DNA of 51,111 nt from an uncultured Ruminococcus sp. Its GTDB lineage: Bacteria > Bacillota > Clostridia > Oscillospirales > CAG-272. Position numbers and translations under genes: made by a program. Where the stretch lies: NCBI GenBank assembly GCA_902762505.1, contig CACWOQ010000009.1, positions 1 to 51,111 of the forward strand, read 5' to 3'. Below are positions 1 to 9,260 of this stretch, piece by piece. Every line of letters begins with the position of its first letter. The stretch's first letter is position 1. Under the pieces are notes generated by a model, which saw nothing but the letters and a program-made list of their open reading frames with translations, was not told where the DNA came from and searched no databases.

Positions 1-237
1 CTAAGGCATTTTTCCATTAGTTATCGATAAAATAACCGCCTGCAAATTTATATTATATATGAAATAAACCGTGTTTGTCATATACAACACTGCCAAATTA
101 TTACGGATCATTTTGGCAACTTATCACAAATCTATGTGCTTGTTTTGCCATAAGCGAATATAAACATAATCAGTTTTTATTGACGCTCCATCACTGCATT
201 CACTGGTGAAAAATAAATGGAGAACCTATGGACTGAA
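1..237. other. AT-rich intergenic region downstream of hsdR
   Basis: No gene is supported here. The stretch is AT-rich and lies between the hsdR stop codon and the window edge. It contains a 7-base inverted repeat (91-97 with 112-118) without a T-run, so I do not call it a terminator. A possible leftward promoter is listed separately. Confidence 0.5.
52..81 (-). promoter_or_regulatory. possible leftward promoter near the window edge
   Basis: On the minus strand ATGACA (76-81) is followed after 18 bases by TATAAT (52-57). It would drive a gene lying left of the window. AT-rich surroundings make chance matches likely, so the call is weak. Confidence 0.3.
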
Positions 238-3200
238 CTATGCAGCAACAGCGTTTGCGTTGACTTTTTCTATAATGCGCCTGATTCCATGCCATACGGA
301 AAGGTCTGTGAAAACCTCAACTACGCTGCCCTGGTCGGTGAACGGCGGCTCCTGAAGTACGGAAAGATCTTTCATAACGCCGTTGTGTACGATATACTCT
401 ACGATTTGGTTGACAAAATAGATCTGTCTGCTGTCAAGATTGGCGTTATCCAGATATTCCGAAAACGCCTCTTTTGCCGCACTCATATCCATACCGACTA
501 TTTCACGGACAAGTTCTCCGAGAGGCTTTTTACCGTACTCATTTTCGTAATCCTGTTGTGTACCGACCTCGCTCCAAAGAATTCGCTCCAGCTCACCAAC
601 ATCGTCTTTTGTAAGCGGGATGTTTCCGCGCAGTTTTGCGATAACTCCATTGTCCTGATGATTACGAATATAGTACTCTGCCTTTATCTTATAATTCTTT
701 AGGTCATCGTTTTCAAGTTCAGAATCCTTCCAGTCAACGGAAAGGATTTCATCATCGAAATCAGTATCATATCTGTTTTTCCTTGGAGGAATATATTTGA
801 TAAGATCACGTAGATTCTCTCTGATATTCTCGAATTCGTTTATGCCTGCGTTTTCCACATAATCCGTATGCAGAATTGTATTGATAAGATCCGCCTGAGC
901 CATTATTTCCGGTATATTCGCAACTGACGCGACTGCCAAAACCTTTCTCATGAGATCGCTCCTTGCTCTGCTGTACTTCTTTCCGGCAAGATATGCGACC
1001 TCTATGCCGTAAATCAGAGCGTCAAAGCGAAGCGCCTTCGGATCGTCTGAATCCGGCATAATCAGTGGGGCAAGTTCCTGCCAAATCAGAAGTGTATCCT
1101 CATATGTGATCGTCTTGTAATTATCGGGATCAGAGTATTGATCAACGTATTTCAGATGCTGACGAACGGCAAAATTATCTCGATTGAGTTCATGGACTTT
1201 TTCAACCATTTCGCCTACAAGCGTTTTTCGGAACGCTATAAGATATTCTGTCTGATATGCCAGATCCTGCAATTTATATATGATCTCAGACTTAAGGTGG
1301 AATATAGCTCCGGAAAGAGCAATCATGTTTGCGGTCGGTCTGCCTTTGTTCATGCGGAAGAACTCAAAATTTCCGCAGAAGTCGAAGATATAGAATTTTT
1401 CTTTATCTTTGCCGTCAAGCAGAGTGGGGCAAAGGCGGGTTCCGCGTCCGATCATCTGCCAGAATTTTGCCTTGCTCATCACCTTTTTGAAGAAAACGAG
1501 GTTCAACACTTCCGGCACGTCGATACCGGTATCGAGCATATCCACGGAAATAGCGATCTGCGGCAGTTTTTTCGGATCGGAGAACTCGTCTATCGCGCTT
1601 TGCGCGTAGGTCATATAATTGTCGATAACTTTTGCAAATCCGGGATATTGAGGATATTCCTTATTGAACACCTCATAGATCTTTTCGGCGTGCGTATGAT
1701 TCTTTGCAAAGATGATCGTTTTTCCGAGCTTTGCGCCGTAATCGATCTTTATTCCGTTCTCCATTACAACGTGTAGAACCTCGCGTATCGTGTCTTCATT
1801 GAAGATCCACTCGTTCAGCGCGGAAGAAGCGATGCTCTCGGGCAGTTCGCCGTTCTCGTCCTCGAACGTGGCTTCATACGCCTCTTTGTCTTCGTCGGAA
1901 AGCTCATCGTAAACGATCCCCTGCTCAATAAATTTCAGTCGTGTTTCGACAGACACGAAATCAACAAGATAGCCGTCTTTTACCGCCTGCGCGAGCTCAT
2001 AACCGTAAGTAGGGACGCCGTTTTCCAGCTCAAAGACCTCGTAGGTATTTTTGTCGATCTCGTCCTTCGGCGTGGCGGTCAAGCCGACGAGCGGCGCGTC
2101 AAAATACGTAAATATGTCCTTGTACTTGTTATAAATCGAACGGTGCGCCTCGTCACAGATTACAAGATCGAAATGTCCTGTGGTGAACAGCTTGCCCTTG
2201 TCGTCCTTCGCCGTGTCGATCACGTTCATCATCGTCTGATAAGTCGAAAAAACGCAGTGCGCCGTATAATTGTCCTTCTCCTCGCAGAGATTTGTAACGG
2301 ACAGATCCGGCAGCAGATTCACAAAAGCGCGCTTTGCCTGCGTGACTAGCGAATTGCGATCGGCGAGAAACAGAATGTTTTTCACCCAACCGTGCTGAAG
2401 AAGAACGTCGCAGAGTCCGATAACCGTCCTTGTTTTTCCCGATCCGGTCGCCATGACGAGCAGAGCTTTGCGGCGGTTTTTATTGCCGAAAGCGTCACAG
2501 ACTGCTTTGATAGCGGCTTCCTGATAGTACCGTCCGGCGATGTTTTTGTTCACCATCACGTTTTTCAGACTTGTCCGCATCGTTTGCAGATTGAACAGTT
2601 TTTCAAGGTCGCGCTTGGAATAAACCGACGCGACTTTTCTTTCCGGGTAAAGGTTGTCCTGAATGTGCGTTTCAAAGCCGTTTGTCAGGAATACGACCGG
2701 GCGGCGGTGATATTTTTTCTCAAGGATATCCGCGTAAAGCTTCGCCTGCTGGCGCCCCTTCGCCACGTCGACACAGGTACGTTTGGCTTCAACCACGGCA
2801 AGCGGACGTCCGTCTTCGCCGTAAAGAACGTAATCCGCGTATCCGACGCCAGCCTGATTCGGCATGCCGTAAAGCTCGACTTCGTTCAGCCAGTCTTTGC
2901 CCTCCGTCCAGCCGGCGTCCTGAAGCATGGTGTCGATATAGATCTTCCGGGTCTTGTATTCGGAAAGTTCAAGCGGCTTCGGAACGTAGGTCTGCGCTTG
3001 TTCCGCGCGCCGCGCGGACAGTTCTTCTTTTAAAGCCTTGTTCTCTTCTATCAGCTTCGCCAGATCTATATCGGATTCCGGAACGAGGGCTGACGCTTCT
3101 TCCGAAGACACGGACAGAAGCGAGGGATCGAACGTCTGCTGTTCATAGTTGTCCGCGTAGAAATACGCGATCTCGTCGAGAACGTAGAACAGGTTTTCTA

Positions 3201-3531
3201 TGCAGAGTTCCGCCTGTTCTTTCGACACCTTTCTGCCCGAATGGGCGGCGTTATTGCCGACTTTGCGTATGAAATCCATTCGCTTCCATATATCATCGCC
3301 TACGATATCGCGGAATTTCTCGTCGTTCATAAGAGACACGAGCGTGTCCTGATACGGCATGGTAAGATCGCGGTCAACGGAGTACATCCACTTGATCGCA
3401 AATTCCATAGCCCGGCGGCAGTTCAGCACGCAGGAATCAATATCGATACGCACCAGTTTCTCCGCGGCTATCGCCACGTCGGCGAAGGCGTCAAAGCCTT
3501 TGTCTTTTTTTAAGAAATCGAAGTTTGTCAT
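238..3531 (-). CDS. hsdR: Type I restriction endonuclease subunit R (HsdR)
   Basis: Motor and nuclease subunit of a type I restriction-modification complex: it translocates DNA with ATP and cleaves unmethylated DNA. Residues 1-140 resemble a DUF4145 domain. An HsdR_N nuclease core follows (Asp near 236, EAK near 251-253). Then comes a superfamily 2 helicase with Walker A GSGKT (about 367-371), DEAH (about 463-466), TATP (about 488-491) and an arginine-finger motif GRGTR, with an EcoEI-type C-terminal domain. The length of about 1,097 residues is normal for this subfamily. I chose the ATG at 3531, which has AAGGTG six bases upstream; a GTG three codons earlier (3540) is the alternative. It is the last gene of the defence operon, 13 bases after the HEPN-like gene. 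Confidence 0.95.
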   Translation of the reverse strand: MTNFDFLKKDKGFDAFADVAIAAEKLVRIDIDSCVLNCRRAMEFAIKWMYSVDRDLTMPYQDTLVSLMNDEKFRDIVGDDIWKRMDFIRKVGNNAAHSGRKVSKEQAELCIENLFYVLDEIAYFYADNYEQQTFDPSLLSVSSEEASALVPESDIDLAKLIEENKALKEELSARRAEQAQTYVPKPLELSEYKTRKIYIDTMLQDAGWTEGKDWLNEVELYGMPNQAGVGYADYVLYGEDGRPLAVVEAKRTCVDVAKGRQQAKLYADILEKKYHRRPVVFLTNGFETHIQDNLYPERKVASVYSKRDLEKLFNLQTMRTSLKNVMVNKNIAGRYYQEAAIKAVCDAFGNKNRRKALLVMATGSGKTRTVIGLCDVLLQHGWVKNILFLADRNSLVTQAKRAFVNLLPDLSVTNLCEEKDNYTAHCVFSTYQTMMNVIDTAKDDKGKLFTTGHFDLVICDEAHRSIYNKYKDIFTYFDAPLVGLTATPKDEIDKNTYEVFELENGVPTYGYELAQAVKDGYLVDFVSVETRLKFIEQGIVYDELSDEDKEAYEATFEDENGELPESIASSALNEWIFNEDTIREVLHVVMENGIKIDYGAKLGKTIIFAKNHTHAEKIYEVFNKEYPQYPGFAKVIDNYMTYAQSAIDEFSDPKKLPQIAISVDMLDTGIDVPEVLNLVFFKKVMSKAKFWQMIGRGTRLCPTLLDGKDKEKFYIFDFCGNFEFFRMNKGRPTANMIALSGAIFHLKSEIIYKLQDLAYQTEYLIAFRKTLVGEMVEKVHELNRDNFAVRQHLKYVDQYSDPDNYKTITYEDTLLIWQELAPLIMPDSDDPKALRFDALIYGIEVAYLAGKKYSRARSDLMRKVLAVASVANIPEIMAQADLINTILHTDYVENAGINEFENIRENLRDLIKYIPPRKNRYDTDFDDEILSVDWKDSELENDDLKNYKIKAEYYIRNHQDNGVIAKLRGNIPLTKDDVGELERILWSEVGTQQDYENEYGKKPLGELVREIVGMDMSAAKEAFSEYLDNANLDSRQIYFVNQIVEYIVHNGVMKDLSVLQEPPFTDQGSVVEVFTDLSVWHGIRRIIEKVNANAVAA

Positions 3532-3544
3532 TTTTATCACCTTA

Positions 3545-4138
3545 TTATTCTATGCGTAAAACACCATTTGCATATCTCAACGAACTAACGCTTTGCTTAG
3601 GATAATTGTTGCTTATAACACTTAACTCTTCCATAAGATCGAATAGCACAAAGTAGTTCCCGTCAATATGATTTAGCTCAAAATCATACCTTAACTCCTC
3701 AAATACCTTGCTAACTGTTTGAAGATCCTCGAGAATGTTTGGGATTTTATTTGTTATTCTGCTTTTGTGAATATCCGGCAGCTTGTCAAACAGATTTTTA
3801 AGATTATGCTCGATGTACTTTTTTCCATTATGCTTAAATTCATTATAAATAATACTTTTAAGATATATTTCACATGTTAAACCGGCGAGCGCCAAGTACA
3901 TCTCTATATGAGCTTCCGGGGAAAGATCCGCTTTATTCGCGCTAAAATTCTTCTTTATTAAATCGTAATAGCCGTTTGCGGTATTTACCGCATTACTGGC
4001 GATAATTTTCACAAATTCGTTATCAGAAAAATCGGCCTCTTTGGGATAAAAGGTGATTTTTTCAAAACTAATAGATGCATTAACAACGTTAATTTCAGCA
4101 TCTTTGACTAAATCCTTTTTGAATTCATTCGTTTTCAT
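3545..4138 (-). CDS. HEPN-like helical protein of the RM operon
   Basis: A 197-residue protein without signal peptide or membrane segment. The central part (an E-x-Y-L-K helix, then an E-H-N-L-x-x-L-F motif) resembles HEPN-type four-helix proteins, and a later R-Y-x5-H stretch could be the HEPN ribonuclease motif, although its spacing is longer than the usual Rx4-6H. HEPN proteins are often RNases or their antitoxin partners in defence loci. Its ATG overlaps the stop of the upstream nuclease-like gene by four bases (ATGA), so the two are translationally coupled and probably act together. The DNA is visibly AT-richer than hsdM or hsdR, which suggests a separately acquired cassette. The HEPN assignment is an inference from pattern. 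Confidence 0.6.
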   Translation of the reverse strand: MKTNEFKKDLVKDAEINVVNASISFEKITFYPKEADFSDNEFVKIIASNAVNTANGYYDLIKKNFSANKADLSPEAHIEMYLALAGLTCEIYLKSIIYNEFKHNGKKYIEHNLKNLFDKLPDIHKSRITNKIPNILEDLQTVSKVFEELRYDFELNHIDGNYFVLFDLMEELSVISNNYPKQSVSSLRYANGVLRIE

Positions 4139-4788
4139 GATCTCACATTATCTTCTGCATTTTCAACCATTTGCCTTGCACGGATATTTCGATCCGTTTG
4201 CTCGGAAGTGTCAATTTTTATATTTTGATATGATTCGGTATCAGTTTCAAATATATGTAAATCAAAGTCTTGTGACAAAACATATACGGTTTTATAATTC
4301 TCGTTTACTGAATCACCAAAAAGGTATATTCTTGCAGCATCAACAATATTTTCGTGGTACCATGTGTCTGTAAAAATGAATAATTCGTATCTCTCAAAGT
4401 GTTTATAATTACCATTTTTAAGTTTTACAATTTTTGATTCTACAGCTTTTTTTGTAAGGTCAAAGGAAGGAATGAATCCCGGCCAACTTTGCACGCCGCC
4501 GGTATACTTAACACCCAATTGAGCCAGTCTTTCAATTTTATTATTCCTTGCTTTTTCGTCTTGACAATTATATGCTTTGACCCAATTACTCATAGATTCT
4601 TGTTTATTGTGATCGTCTGCAGTAGTAACTTCTATACCGACATTGATTCCTTGAAGATCAGGCTTGTCTGCTAAAAGAAGATTTTTGTATCGATCAAGGA
4701 ATAACTCCTCAAGGATAAGCTTTGCACAACATTCATCATATTTTAGCTTTGTATGGTCCGGAAGAGGTTTATTTTTATCAATCTTCAT
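4135..4788 (-). CDS. Possible PD-(D/E)xK-type nuclease of the RM operon
   Basis: A 217-residue soluble protein. Residues 41-55 read as P-D-L, a short linker, then I-E-V-T. This fits the catalytic strand of PD-(D/E)xK-like nucleases, with Asp44 and Glu53 as candidate metal ligands and Glu27 or Glu28 as the helix acid. I do not recognise a named family, so the activity is inferred. The start lies five bases after the hsdS stop, with a weak GGA site inside the hsdS end. Its stop overlaps the HEPN-like start by four bases. Together they form an AT-rich two-gene unit inserted between hsdS and hsdR. An alternative is a non-catalytic partner of the HEPN protein. Confidence 0.5.
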   Translation of the reverse strand: MKIDKNKPLPDHTKLKYDECCAKLILEELFLDRYKNLLLADKPDLQGINVGIEVTTADDHNKQESMSNWVKAYNCQDEKARNNKIERLAQLGVKYTGGVQSWPGFIPSFDLTKKAVESKIVKLKNGNYKHFERYELFIFTDTWYHENIVDAARIYLFGDSVNENYKTVYVLSQDFDLHIFETDTESYQNIKIDTSEQTDRNIRARQMVENAEDNVRS

Positions 4789-4793
4789 AATTC

Positions 4794-5954
4794 TTATCCA
4801 AAATACTGCTGCATCAGACTGTCAAACAGCAGCTGTGCCTTTTCAAGAGCCTTCTGCACGGCAAATTTTGATTTGTCGATCTGAGCGATGAAGGCGGCAA
4901 ACTGTTCCTGCATTGCCTTCGGTGGTACAGGAATATCCAAGGACGATAGAGTCTGTTGATTCAAATTCTGGATATTTGCACCTCGTCCATACATCTTTTG
5001 CCTCATAGATTCTGCCTTTAGTACCCTCAATAAATAAGGAGTTATCACCGTATCATCATCTCTGCGATATCGGATGCAGAATCCGCTAAATGTTGTGGGA
5101 ACAGCTCCTGGATAGACGGCAACACTTCGACCTACCATCTTTTTGTTACCGTTTGATCGAACGAACACAATATCATCGTCTTGTAAAAGGTACTCTGGAG
5201 AAGGCATCTCTTTCAATGAAACTGTAGACAATAACGCTGTATCGGCGATAATGGAGTAGTCTTTGAAATCACCTACACCAAGGCAATTAATCTCTACTCC
5301 GAAATCATCATAATGAAAATTCATTCCGTTCTTACAAGACCCCATGCTAAGAAGTGGCCTTGTGTTCCAACCTTTTTCATTACTGATCGGATCCCCAAAC
5401 ATCTCGACAAATCGGGCTTTGATGAGGTTGTCAAGTCTAGCAAGCTGCTGCTGATGCAGTGTAATAACTGTCGATGCTTTGTCAAGAATTGAAACAATTT
5501 CATTCTGATGCTCGATTGTAGGCAACGGAACCATATAATCACGCAAGATTGACATGTTTATGTTGTTTTGGGCAACACCACGACCGATTCCATTTGCATA
5601 ATTCTTTTTGGATTTTAAACAATAGTATAAATAGTCCGGTTGAAGTTCTGATGAATCTCGTATTGAAATGCCAGCAATTGCTTGATTTGTACATGCCTCA
5701 AAATCTAAGATACCAACCTCACCCAATGTTGCAAAAATAGTATAGAGTATTGTTCCTTTTGGCAACATTTTTGCAGAAGAACTATCCATCCCTGCTTGTG
5801 TAATATACTCATCCGCCTCAAATACATATTTGCCCTTAATATTTCCGATCTTAATCCAAGGTATGGTCCCATCCTGCCAATACTCAGTTTTTGACCGAGA
5901 AGGCGTTCCTCCCGAAACTATATTGCAGACATCTCCAAGTCTTACAGTTTTCAT
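4794..5954 (-). CDS. hsdS: Type I restriction specificity subunit (HsdS)
   Basis: DNA-recognition subunit that directs HsdM and HsdR to a bipartite target. It has two target-recognition domains. The first (about 1-145) begins with the typical K-x-V-x-L-G-D-V and G-G-T-P-S motifs. A conserved helical spacer with P-L-P-T-x-x-x-Q-x-x-I-V-x-x-L-D follows. The second recognition domain ends with a second Q-x-x-F-A helix repeat. The ATG at 5954 was chosen because AGGG lies six bases upstream; earlier in-frame codons would run into the upstream TIR gene. At 386 residues it is full length. Base composition is AT-rich compared with hsdM, as is common for exchanged specificity genes. Confidence 0.93.
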   Translation of the reverse strand: MKTVRLGDVCNIVSGGTPSRSKTEYWQDGTIPWIKIGNIKGKYVFEADEYITQAGMDSSSAKMLPKGTILYTIFATLGEVGILDFEACTNQAIAGISIRDSSELQPDYLYYCLKSKKNYANGIGRGVAQNNINMSILRDYMVPLPTIEHQNEIVSILDKASTVITLHQQQLARLDNLIKARFVEMFGDPISNEKGWNTRPLLSMGSCKNGMNFHYDDFGVEINCLGVGDFKDYSIIADTALLSTVSLKEMPSPEYLLQDDDIVFVRSNGNKKMVGRSVAVYPGAVPTTFSGFCIRYRRDDDTVITPYLLRVLKAESMRQKMYGRGANIQNLNQQTLSSLDIPVPPKAMQEQFAAFIAQIDKSKFAVQKALEKAQLLFDSLMQQYFG

Positions 5955-5976
5955 ATTCATCCCTACAAATCCAAAT

Positions 5977-6636
5977 TTATAGCTTTGAAATATCCAAAGA
6001 GTATCCATTGCTCTGCATCTCTTTGGCTAATGAGAGCTTTGTCTCCTCAACATTATCTTTGAATGGTATATAGATCAAACCGTCAATGTCAGACGGCTTT
6101 TCCATATCTTCTGCCTGGGAGAGAAGAATGGCGACTTTGGAACGCCCGATTTTCGCCAACAGCATCCCCAACTCTAAAACCACATTTTGTCGAGCACGAT
6201 ATCTCTTTTTGTCCTCATTGTTTTTTGCGTATCCGATATCATCCGGGGTCGCAAGTACAATTCCAAAACTAACCTCGTTAGTATGTTCTTCAAGTTTTTC
6301 AATGATTGTCGCACCGGAAGAAACCAACTGATCAATAATAACTGGCTCAAGATCCCATCTACGGAGCATTGCTTCAAGCTGGGTTCTCGCATTGCCATCG
6401 TGACCATATACAACAAACACCTTCCGATTGCTTTCAACGGATATTTCTCCATGAATTATTGCGTCAACTTCTGCACAGTTTTTCCCCTGACAATTTATCT
6501 TGCCAGAATCCCAGCAATTAACGATACAACCATTATTAAGTTTTAATACTGTACCCAAATCATTTCCGGTTCTTTTTTGTTCAACGATAGAAAACTTATT
6601 TGCTTTCAACAGTTCGATTACGTCATTGATATCCAT
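5977..6636 (-). CDS. TIR-like (Cap12-type) nucleotide-binding protein with N-terminal small domain
   Basis: Residues about 72-210 match the TIR-like family of predicted nucleotide-binding proteins (PF10137 type): K-V-F-V-V-Y-G-H-D at the start, the L-A-T-P-D-D segment, then R-A-R-Q-N-V-V-L-E-L-G with the likely catalytic glutamate (about Glu155). Family members are NADases or NAD-binding effectors in CBASS and other defence systems. The first 65 residues end in N-C-W-D-S-G-K-x-x-x-Q-G-K, which resembles the TBP-like nucleic-acid-binding domain at the N terminus of RNase HIII (inference). I chose the ATG at 6636, with GGAG eight bases upstream. An ATG at 6654 overlapping the hsdM stop (ATGA) is the alternative, giving 225 residues. 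The gene sits between hsdM and hsdS, unusual for a core RM operon. Confidence 0.82.
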   Translation of the reverse strand: MDINDVIELLKANKFSIVEQKRTGNDLGTVLKLNNGCIVNCWDSGKINCQGKNCAEVDAIIHGEISVESNRKVFVVYGHDGNARTQLEAMLRRWDLEPVIIDQLVSSGATIIEKLEEHTNEVSFGIVLATPDDIGYAKNNEDKKRYRARQNVVLELGMLLAKIGRSKVAILLSQAEDMEKPSDIDGLIYIPFKDNVEETKLSLAKEMQSNGYSLDISKL

Positions 6637-6650
6637 TGCTATTTCTCCGT

Positions 6651-8147
6651 TCATAGTAATTTATCAAGCTCGTCCATTGCCGTGGCGATCTCGATCTCGA
6701 TTTTCCGCAGTTCCGCCATGATCTCGCTCGTGGGCGGGTATTCTACGGGTTTGTACTCCGTCTGCTTGTATTTGTTGATGCTCAGATCGTAGTCGTTGCC
6801 GACGATCTCGTCCTTCGGGACGAAAAACGATTTCTCGGTACGCTTGCGGTCGGCTTCTCCCGCCGGATTACGGAAGCGGGCGATAATATCGGGAATATCG
6901 TTCTCGGTGACGGGGGAACGCTTGTCGTCGAGCGAAAAGCCGTCCGCCTGCATATCGTAGAACCATACCTTGTCCGTGCCGCCGTGTCCGGTCTTGGTGA
7001 AAATCAGAATTCCCGTGGAAACTCCGGCGTACGGCTTGAATACGCCTGAGGGCATGGAAATCACGGCTTCGAGGCGGTTATCCTCGATAAGTGCTTTGCG
7101 GATGTCTTTATGAGCCGTTGATGAGCCAAACAGCACGCCGTCCGGAACGATGCAGGCGCAACGTCCGCCGACGCGGAGCATCCGCAGGAACAACGCCAAA
7201 AACAGCAGTTCGGTCTTTTTCGTTTTGCAGACTTTCAACAGATCAGTAGAAACCGTATCCGCGTCGAGACTCCCCTTGAAAGGCGGATTGGCAAGGATCA
7301 ACGAATACTTGTCCTTGTCGGGGTTCTGATCCGAAAGGCTGTCGCGATATTCGATGAACGGATTATCGATACCGTGCGTCATCATATTCATGGCACCGAT
7401 GCGGAGCATGGTGCGGTCCATATCGTAGCCATAGAACATATGGTTCATATAGTGGTCTTTTTTGACCTTGTTATAAAAGATCTCTTCTTTCCGGTGTTCT
7501 TTCAGATATTCCGCCGCCGATACAAGAAAGCCGGACGTCCCGCAGGCGGGGTCGGCGATCACGTCGTCCGCTTTCGGGTCCATCAGTTCAACCATCATTT
7601 TGATGATGTGGCGCGGTGTGCGGAACTGACCGTTGACCCCCGCCGTGGCGATCTTGGCAAGCAGATATTCGTAAACGTCTCCGCGCACGTCGGCGGACTG
7701 CGTTTCGTTCATCAGTTTATAGATCTCGTCAAGCGCGTCCACCACTTTGGAAAGCATAAGCGGCGTGGGCAGTTTGAAGATCGCATCGTCCATATATTTG
7801 GAATACGCGCTGTTCTTGTCGCCGTGCAGGTTCTTGATGAACGGGAAGACCCACTCCTGCATGACGGAATACATCCGTCCGGCGGGAAAATCGTGAAACA
7901 CGCTCCATTTGAGCTGGCTTCCGTCGATCTTGCGGTCGCCGATCGTCACCTCGTCGGCAAAAATGCTCTTATACGGCAGTCCGAGCATGGCGCTCTCTTT
8001 GGCGCGAAGATTGTCGCTGTCGTCAAGATCGTGAATGAACATAAGATACGTGATCTGCTCGATCACGTCCAGTGGGTTTGTGAGTCCGCCCGTCCAGAAG
8101 ATCTCCCAGAGGCTGTCTATTTTGTTTTTCAGTTCTCCTGTGATCAT
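6651..8147 (-). CDS. hsdM: Type I DNA methyltransferase subunit (HsdM)
   Basis: N6-adenine methyltransferase subunit of the type I complex, protecting host DNA. The N-terminal helical HsdM_N domain (about 1-140) is followed by the catalytic domain with SAM-binding D-P-A-C-G-T-S-G-F (199-207) and the catalytic N-P-P-F motif (287-290). At 498 residues it is full length. AAGGAG precedes the ATG by eight bases. It begins two bases after the Fic stop codon, so the two genes share one transcript. Confidence 0.96.
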   Translation of the reverse strand: MITGELKNKIDSLWEIFWTGGLTNPLDVIEQITYLMFIHDLDDSDNLRAKESAMLGLPYKSIFADEVTIGDRKIDGSQLKWSVFHDFPAGRMYSVMQEWVFPFIKNLHGDKNSAYSKYMDDAIFKLPTPLMLSKVVDALDEIYKLMNETQSADVRGDVYEYLLAKIATAGVNGQFRTPRHIIKMMVELMDPKADDVIADPACGTSGFLVSAAEYLKEHRKEEIFYNKVKKDHYMNHMFYGYDMDRTMLRIGAMNMMTHGIDNPFIEYRDSLSDQNPDKDKYSLILANPPFKGSLDADTVSTDLLKVCKTKKTELLFLALFLRMLRVGGRCACIVPDGVLFGSSTAHKDIRKALIEDNRLEAVISMPSGVFKPYAGVSTGILIFTKTGHGGTDKVWFYDMQADGFSLDDKRSPVTENDIPDIIARFRNPAGEADRKRTEKSFFVPKDEIVGNDYDLSINKYKQTEYKPVEYPPTSEIMAELRKIEIEIATAMDELDKLL

Positions 8148-8149
8148 GA

Positions 8150-9214
8150 TCAGTTCTCCTTGTCGTAATTCCGAATGTATTTTGTGTAGCGTCCTCCGCC
8201 GATTTTGATTATGTCTCCGCGGTCAAGCAGTTCCGCCAAAGACCTTTGGACAGTCACCTGGCTAATGTCCGGGCACGCTTCCATGACTTCGGACTTTGTG
8301 ATCTGCCCGGTATGCTGCCTGATAATATCCCGGACCCTGTCGGCTTTGCTCGGCTTTTCCGTTACAACAGATTCCACTCTCTCGGCAAACTCTCTGTATG
8401 CCGCCACGATTATCCCGAGCAGATACCTCACAAAAGGAAGGTAATCGTTCTCGTTTTCGTGCCAGCCTTCGGAACTCGCCTGAAGTGTTTCGTAATATGT
8501 CTTCTTGCTGTCGGAAACAAGCCTTTCAAGACTGATATACTTTCCGACCGTGTAACCCGAACGGTAAAGCAGAAGGAGTGTGAGAAGTCTGCTCATTCTT
8601 CCGTTGCCGTCGCTGAACGGGTGAATGCAGAGAAAATCAAGAATAACCATCGGAAGAAGGATAAGCTTGTCGATCTCCGGATCCGCGCTTGCGGCGTCAT
8701 AGGCGTCACAAAGGTTTTTCAGCGAGTCCGGTGTTTCCCACGCAGGAACAGGGCGGAAGCAAACATGCTCATTTCCGTTGACGTCGGTCTCTGCGATCAC
8801 GTTATCGGCTGTTTTATAAGTCCCGCCGACAGACGAACCGGTAAATTTATACAGATCGCGATGCAACTGAAGGATAAGGTTCGGCCTCAGCGGAATATAG
8901 TCATAACTTTCGTGTATTATGGAAAGAACGTCTCTGTAGCCGGCGATCTCTTTTTCGCTTCTGTTCCGGGGCATGGTTTTCTGAAGAACAAGTTTTTTAA
9001 GCCGATCTTTCGTCGTAACAATCCCCTCGATCTGATTTGACGCGGCGGTGCTCTGAATTTTGGCTATCTCCGGAAGCTGACTCAATATTTCAGGATTGGC
9101 AGTACCGAAAAGACCCTGCTTTCCGCGATATTCATGTATCTTTGTAAGAAGTGAGACAATTTCCGGTGTGAGTATTTTTTTGTATTCTTCTTTGGGATAG
9201 AATAATCTCATCAT
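8150..9214 (-). CDS. Fic-family protein with winged-helix C terminus
   Basis: Fic enzymes transfer AMP or related groups from nucleotides to protein hydroxyls. The catalytic H-P-F-S-D-G-N-G-R-M-S-R motif spans residues 198-209 and all key residues are present. An N-terminal inhibitory helix S-N-Q-I-E-G (59-64) matches the [S/T]xxxE[G/N] signature of auto-inhibited class II Fic proteins. The last 70 residues form a winged helix-turn-helix, so the protein may bind DNA. It is the first gene of the RM operon, and two operator-like repeats flank the promoter just upstream, making autoregulation plausible. The start (ATG ATG) has AGAGG close upstream; the second ATG is equally possible. Confidence 0.93.
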   Translation of the reverse strand: MMRLFYPKEEYKKILTPEIVSLLTKIHEYRGKQGLFGTANPEILSQLPEIAKIQSTAASNQIEGIVTTKDRLKKLVLQKTMPRNRSEKEIAGYRDVLSIIHESYDYIPLRPNLILQLHRDLYKFTGSSVGGTYKTADNVIAETDVNGNEHVCFRPVPAWETPDSLKNLCDAYDAASADPEIDKLILLPMVILDFLCIHPFSDGNGRMSRLLTLLLLYRSGYTVGKYISLERLVSDSKKTYYETLQASSEGWHENENDYLPFVRYLLGIIVAAYREFAERVESVVTEKPSKADRVRDIIRQHTGQITKSEVMEACPDISQVTVQRSLAELLDRGDIIKIGGGRYTKYIRNYDKEN

Positions 9215-9232
9215 AGTCCTCTTTCAATTTGA

Positions 9233-9251
9233 TCATCTGACCTCAAAATGA
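9233..9251. promoter_or_regulatory. operator-like 19-base repeat, copy 1 (transcript-start side)
   Basis: TCATCTGACCTCAAAATGA matches the copy at 9303-9321 in 16 of 19 positions, in the same orientation. It lies between the -10 box and the Fic start codon. The right half TCAAAATGA is identical in both copies. Confidence 0.55.
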
Positions 9252-9260
9252 TGCATTTAA

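Noticed and set aside
91..118. Inverted repeat TGCCAAA/TTTGGCA as an hsdR terminator
   Set aside because: Only 7 base pairs with a 14-base loop and no T-run on either strand.
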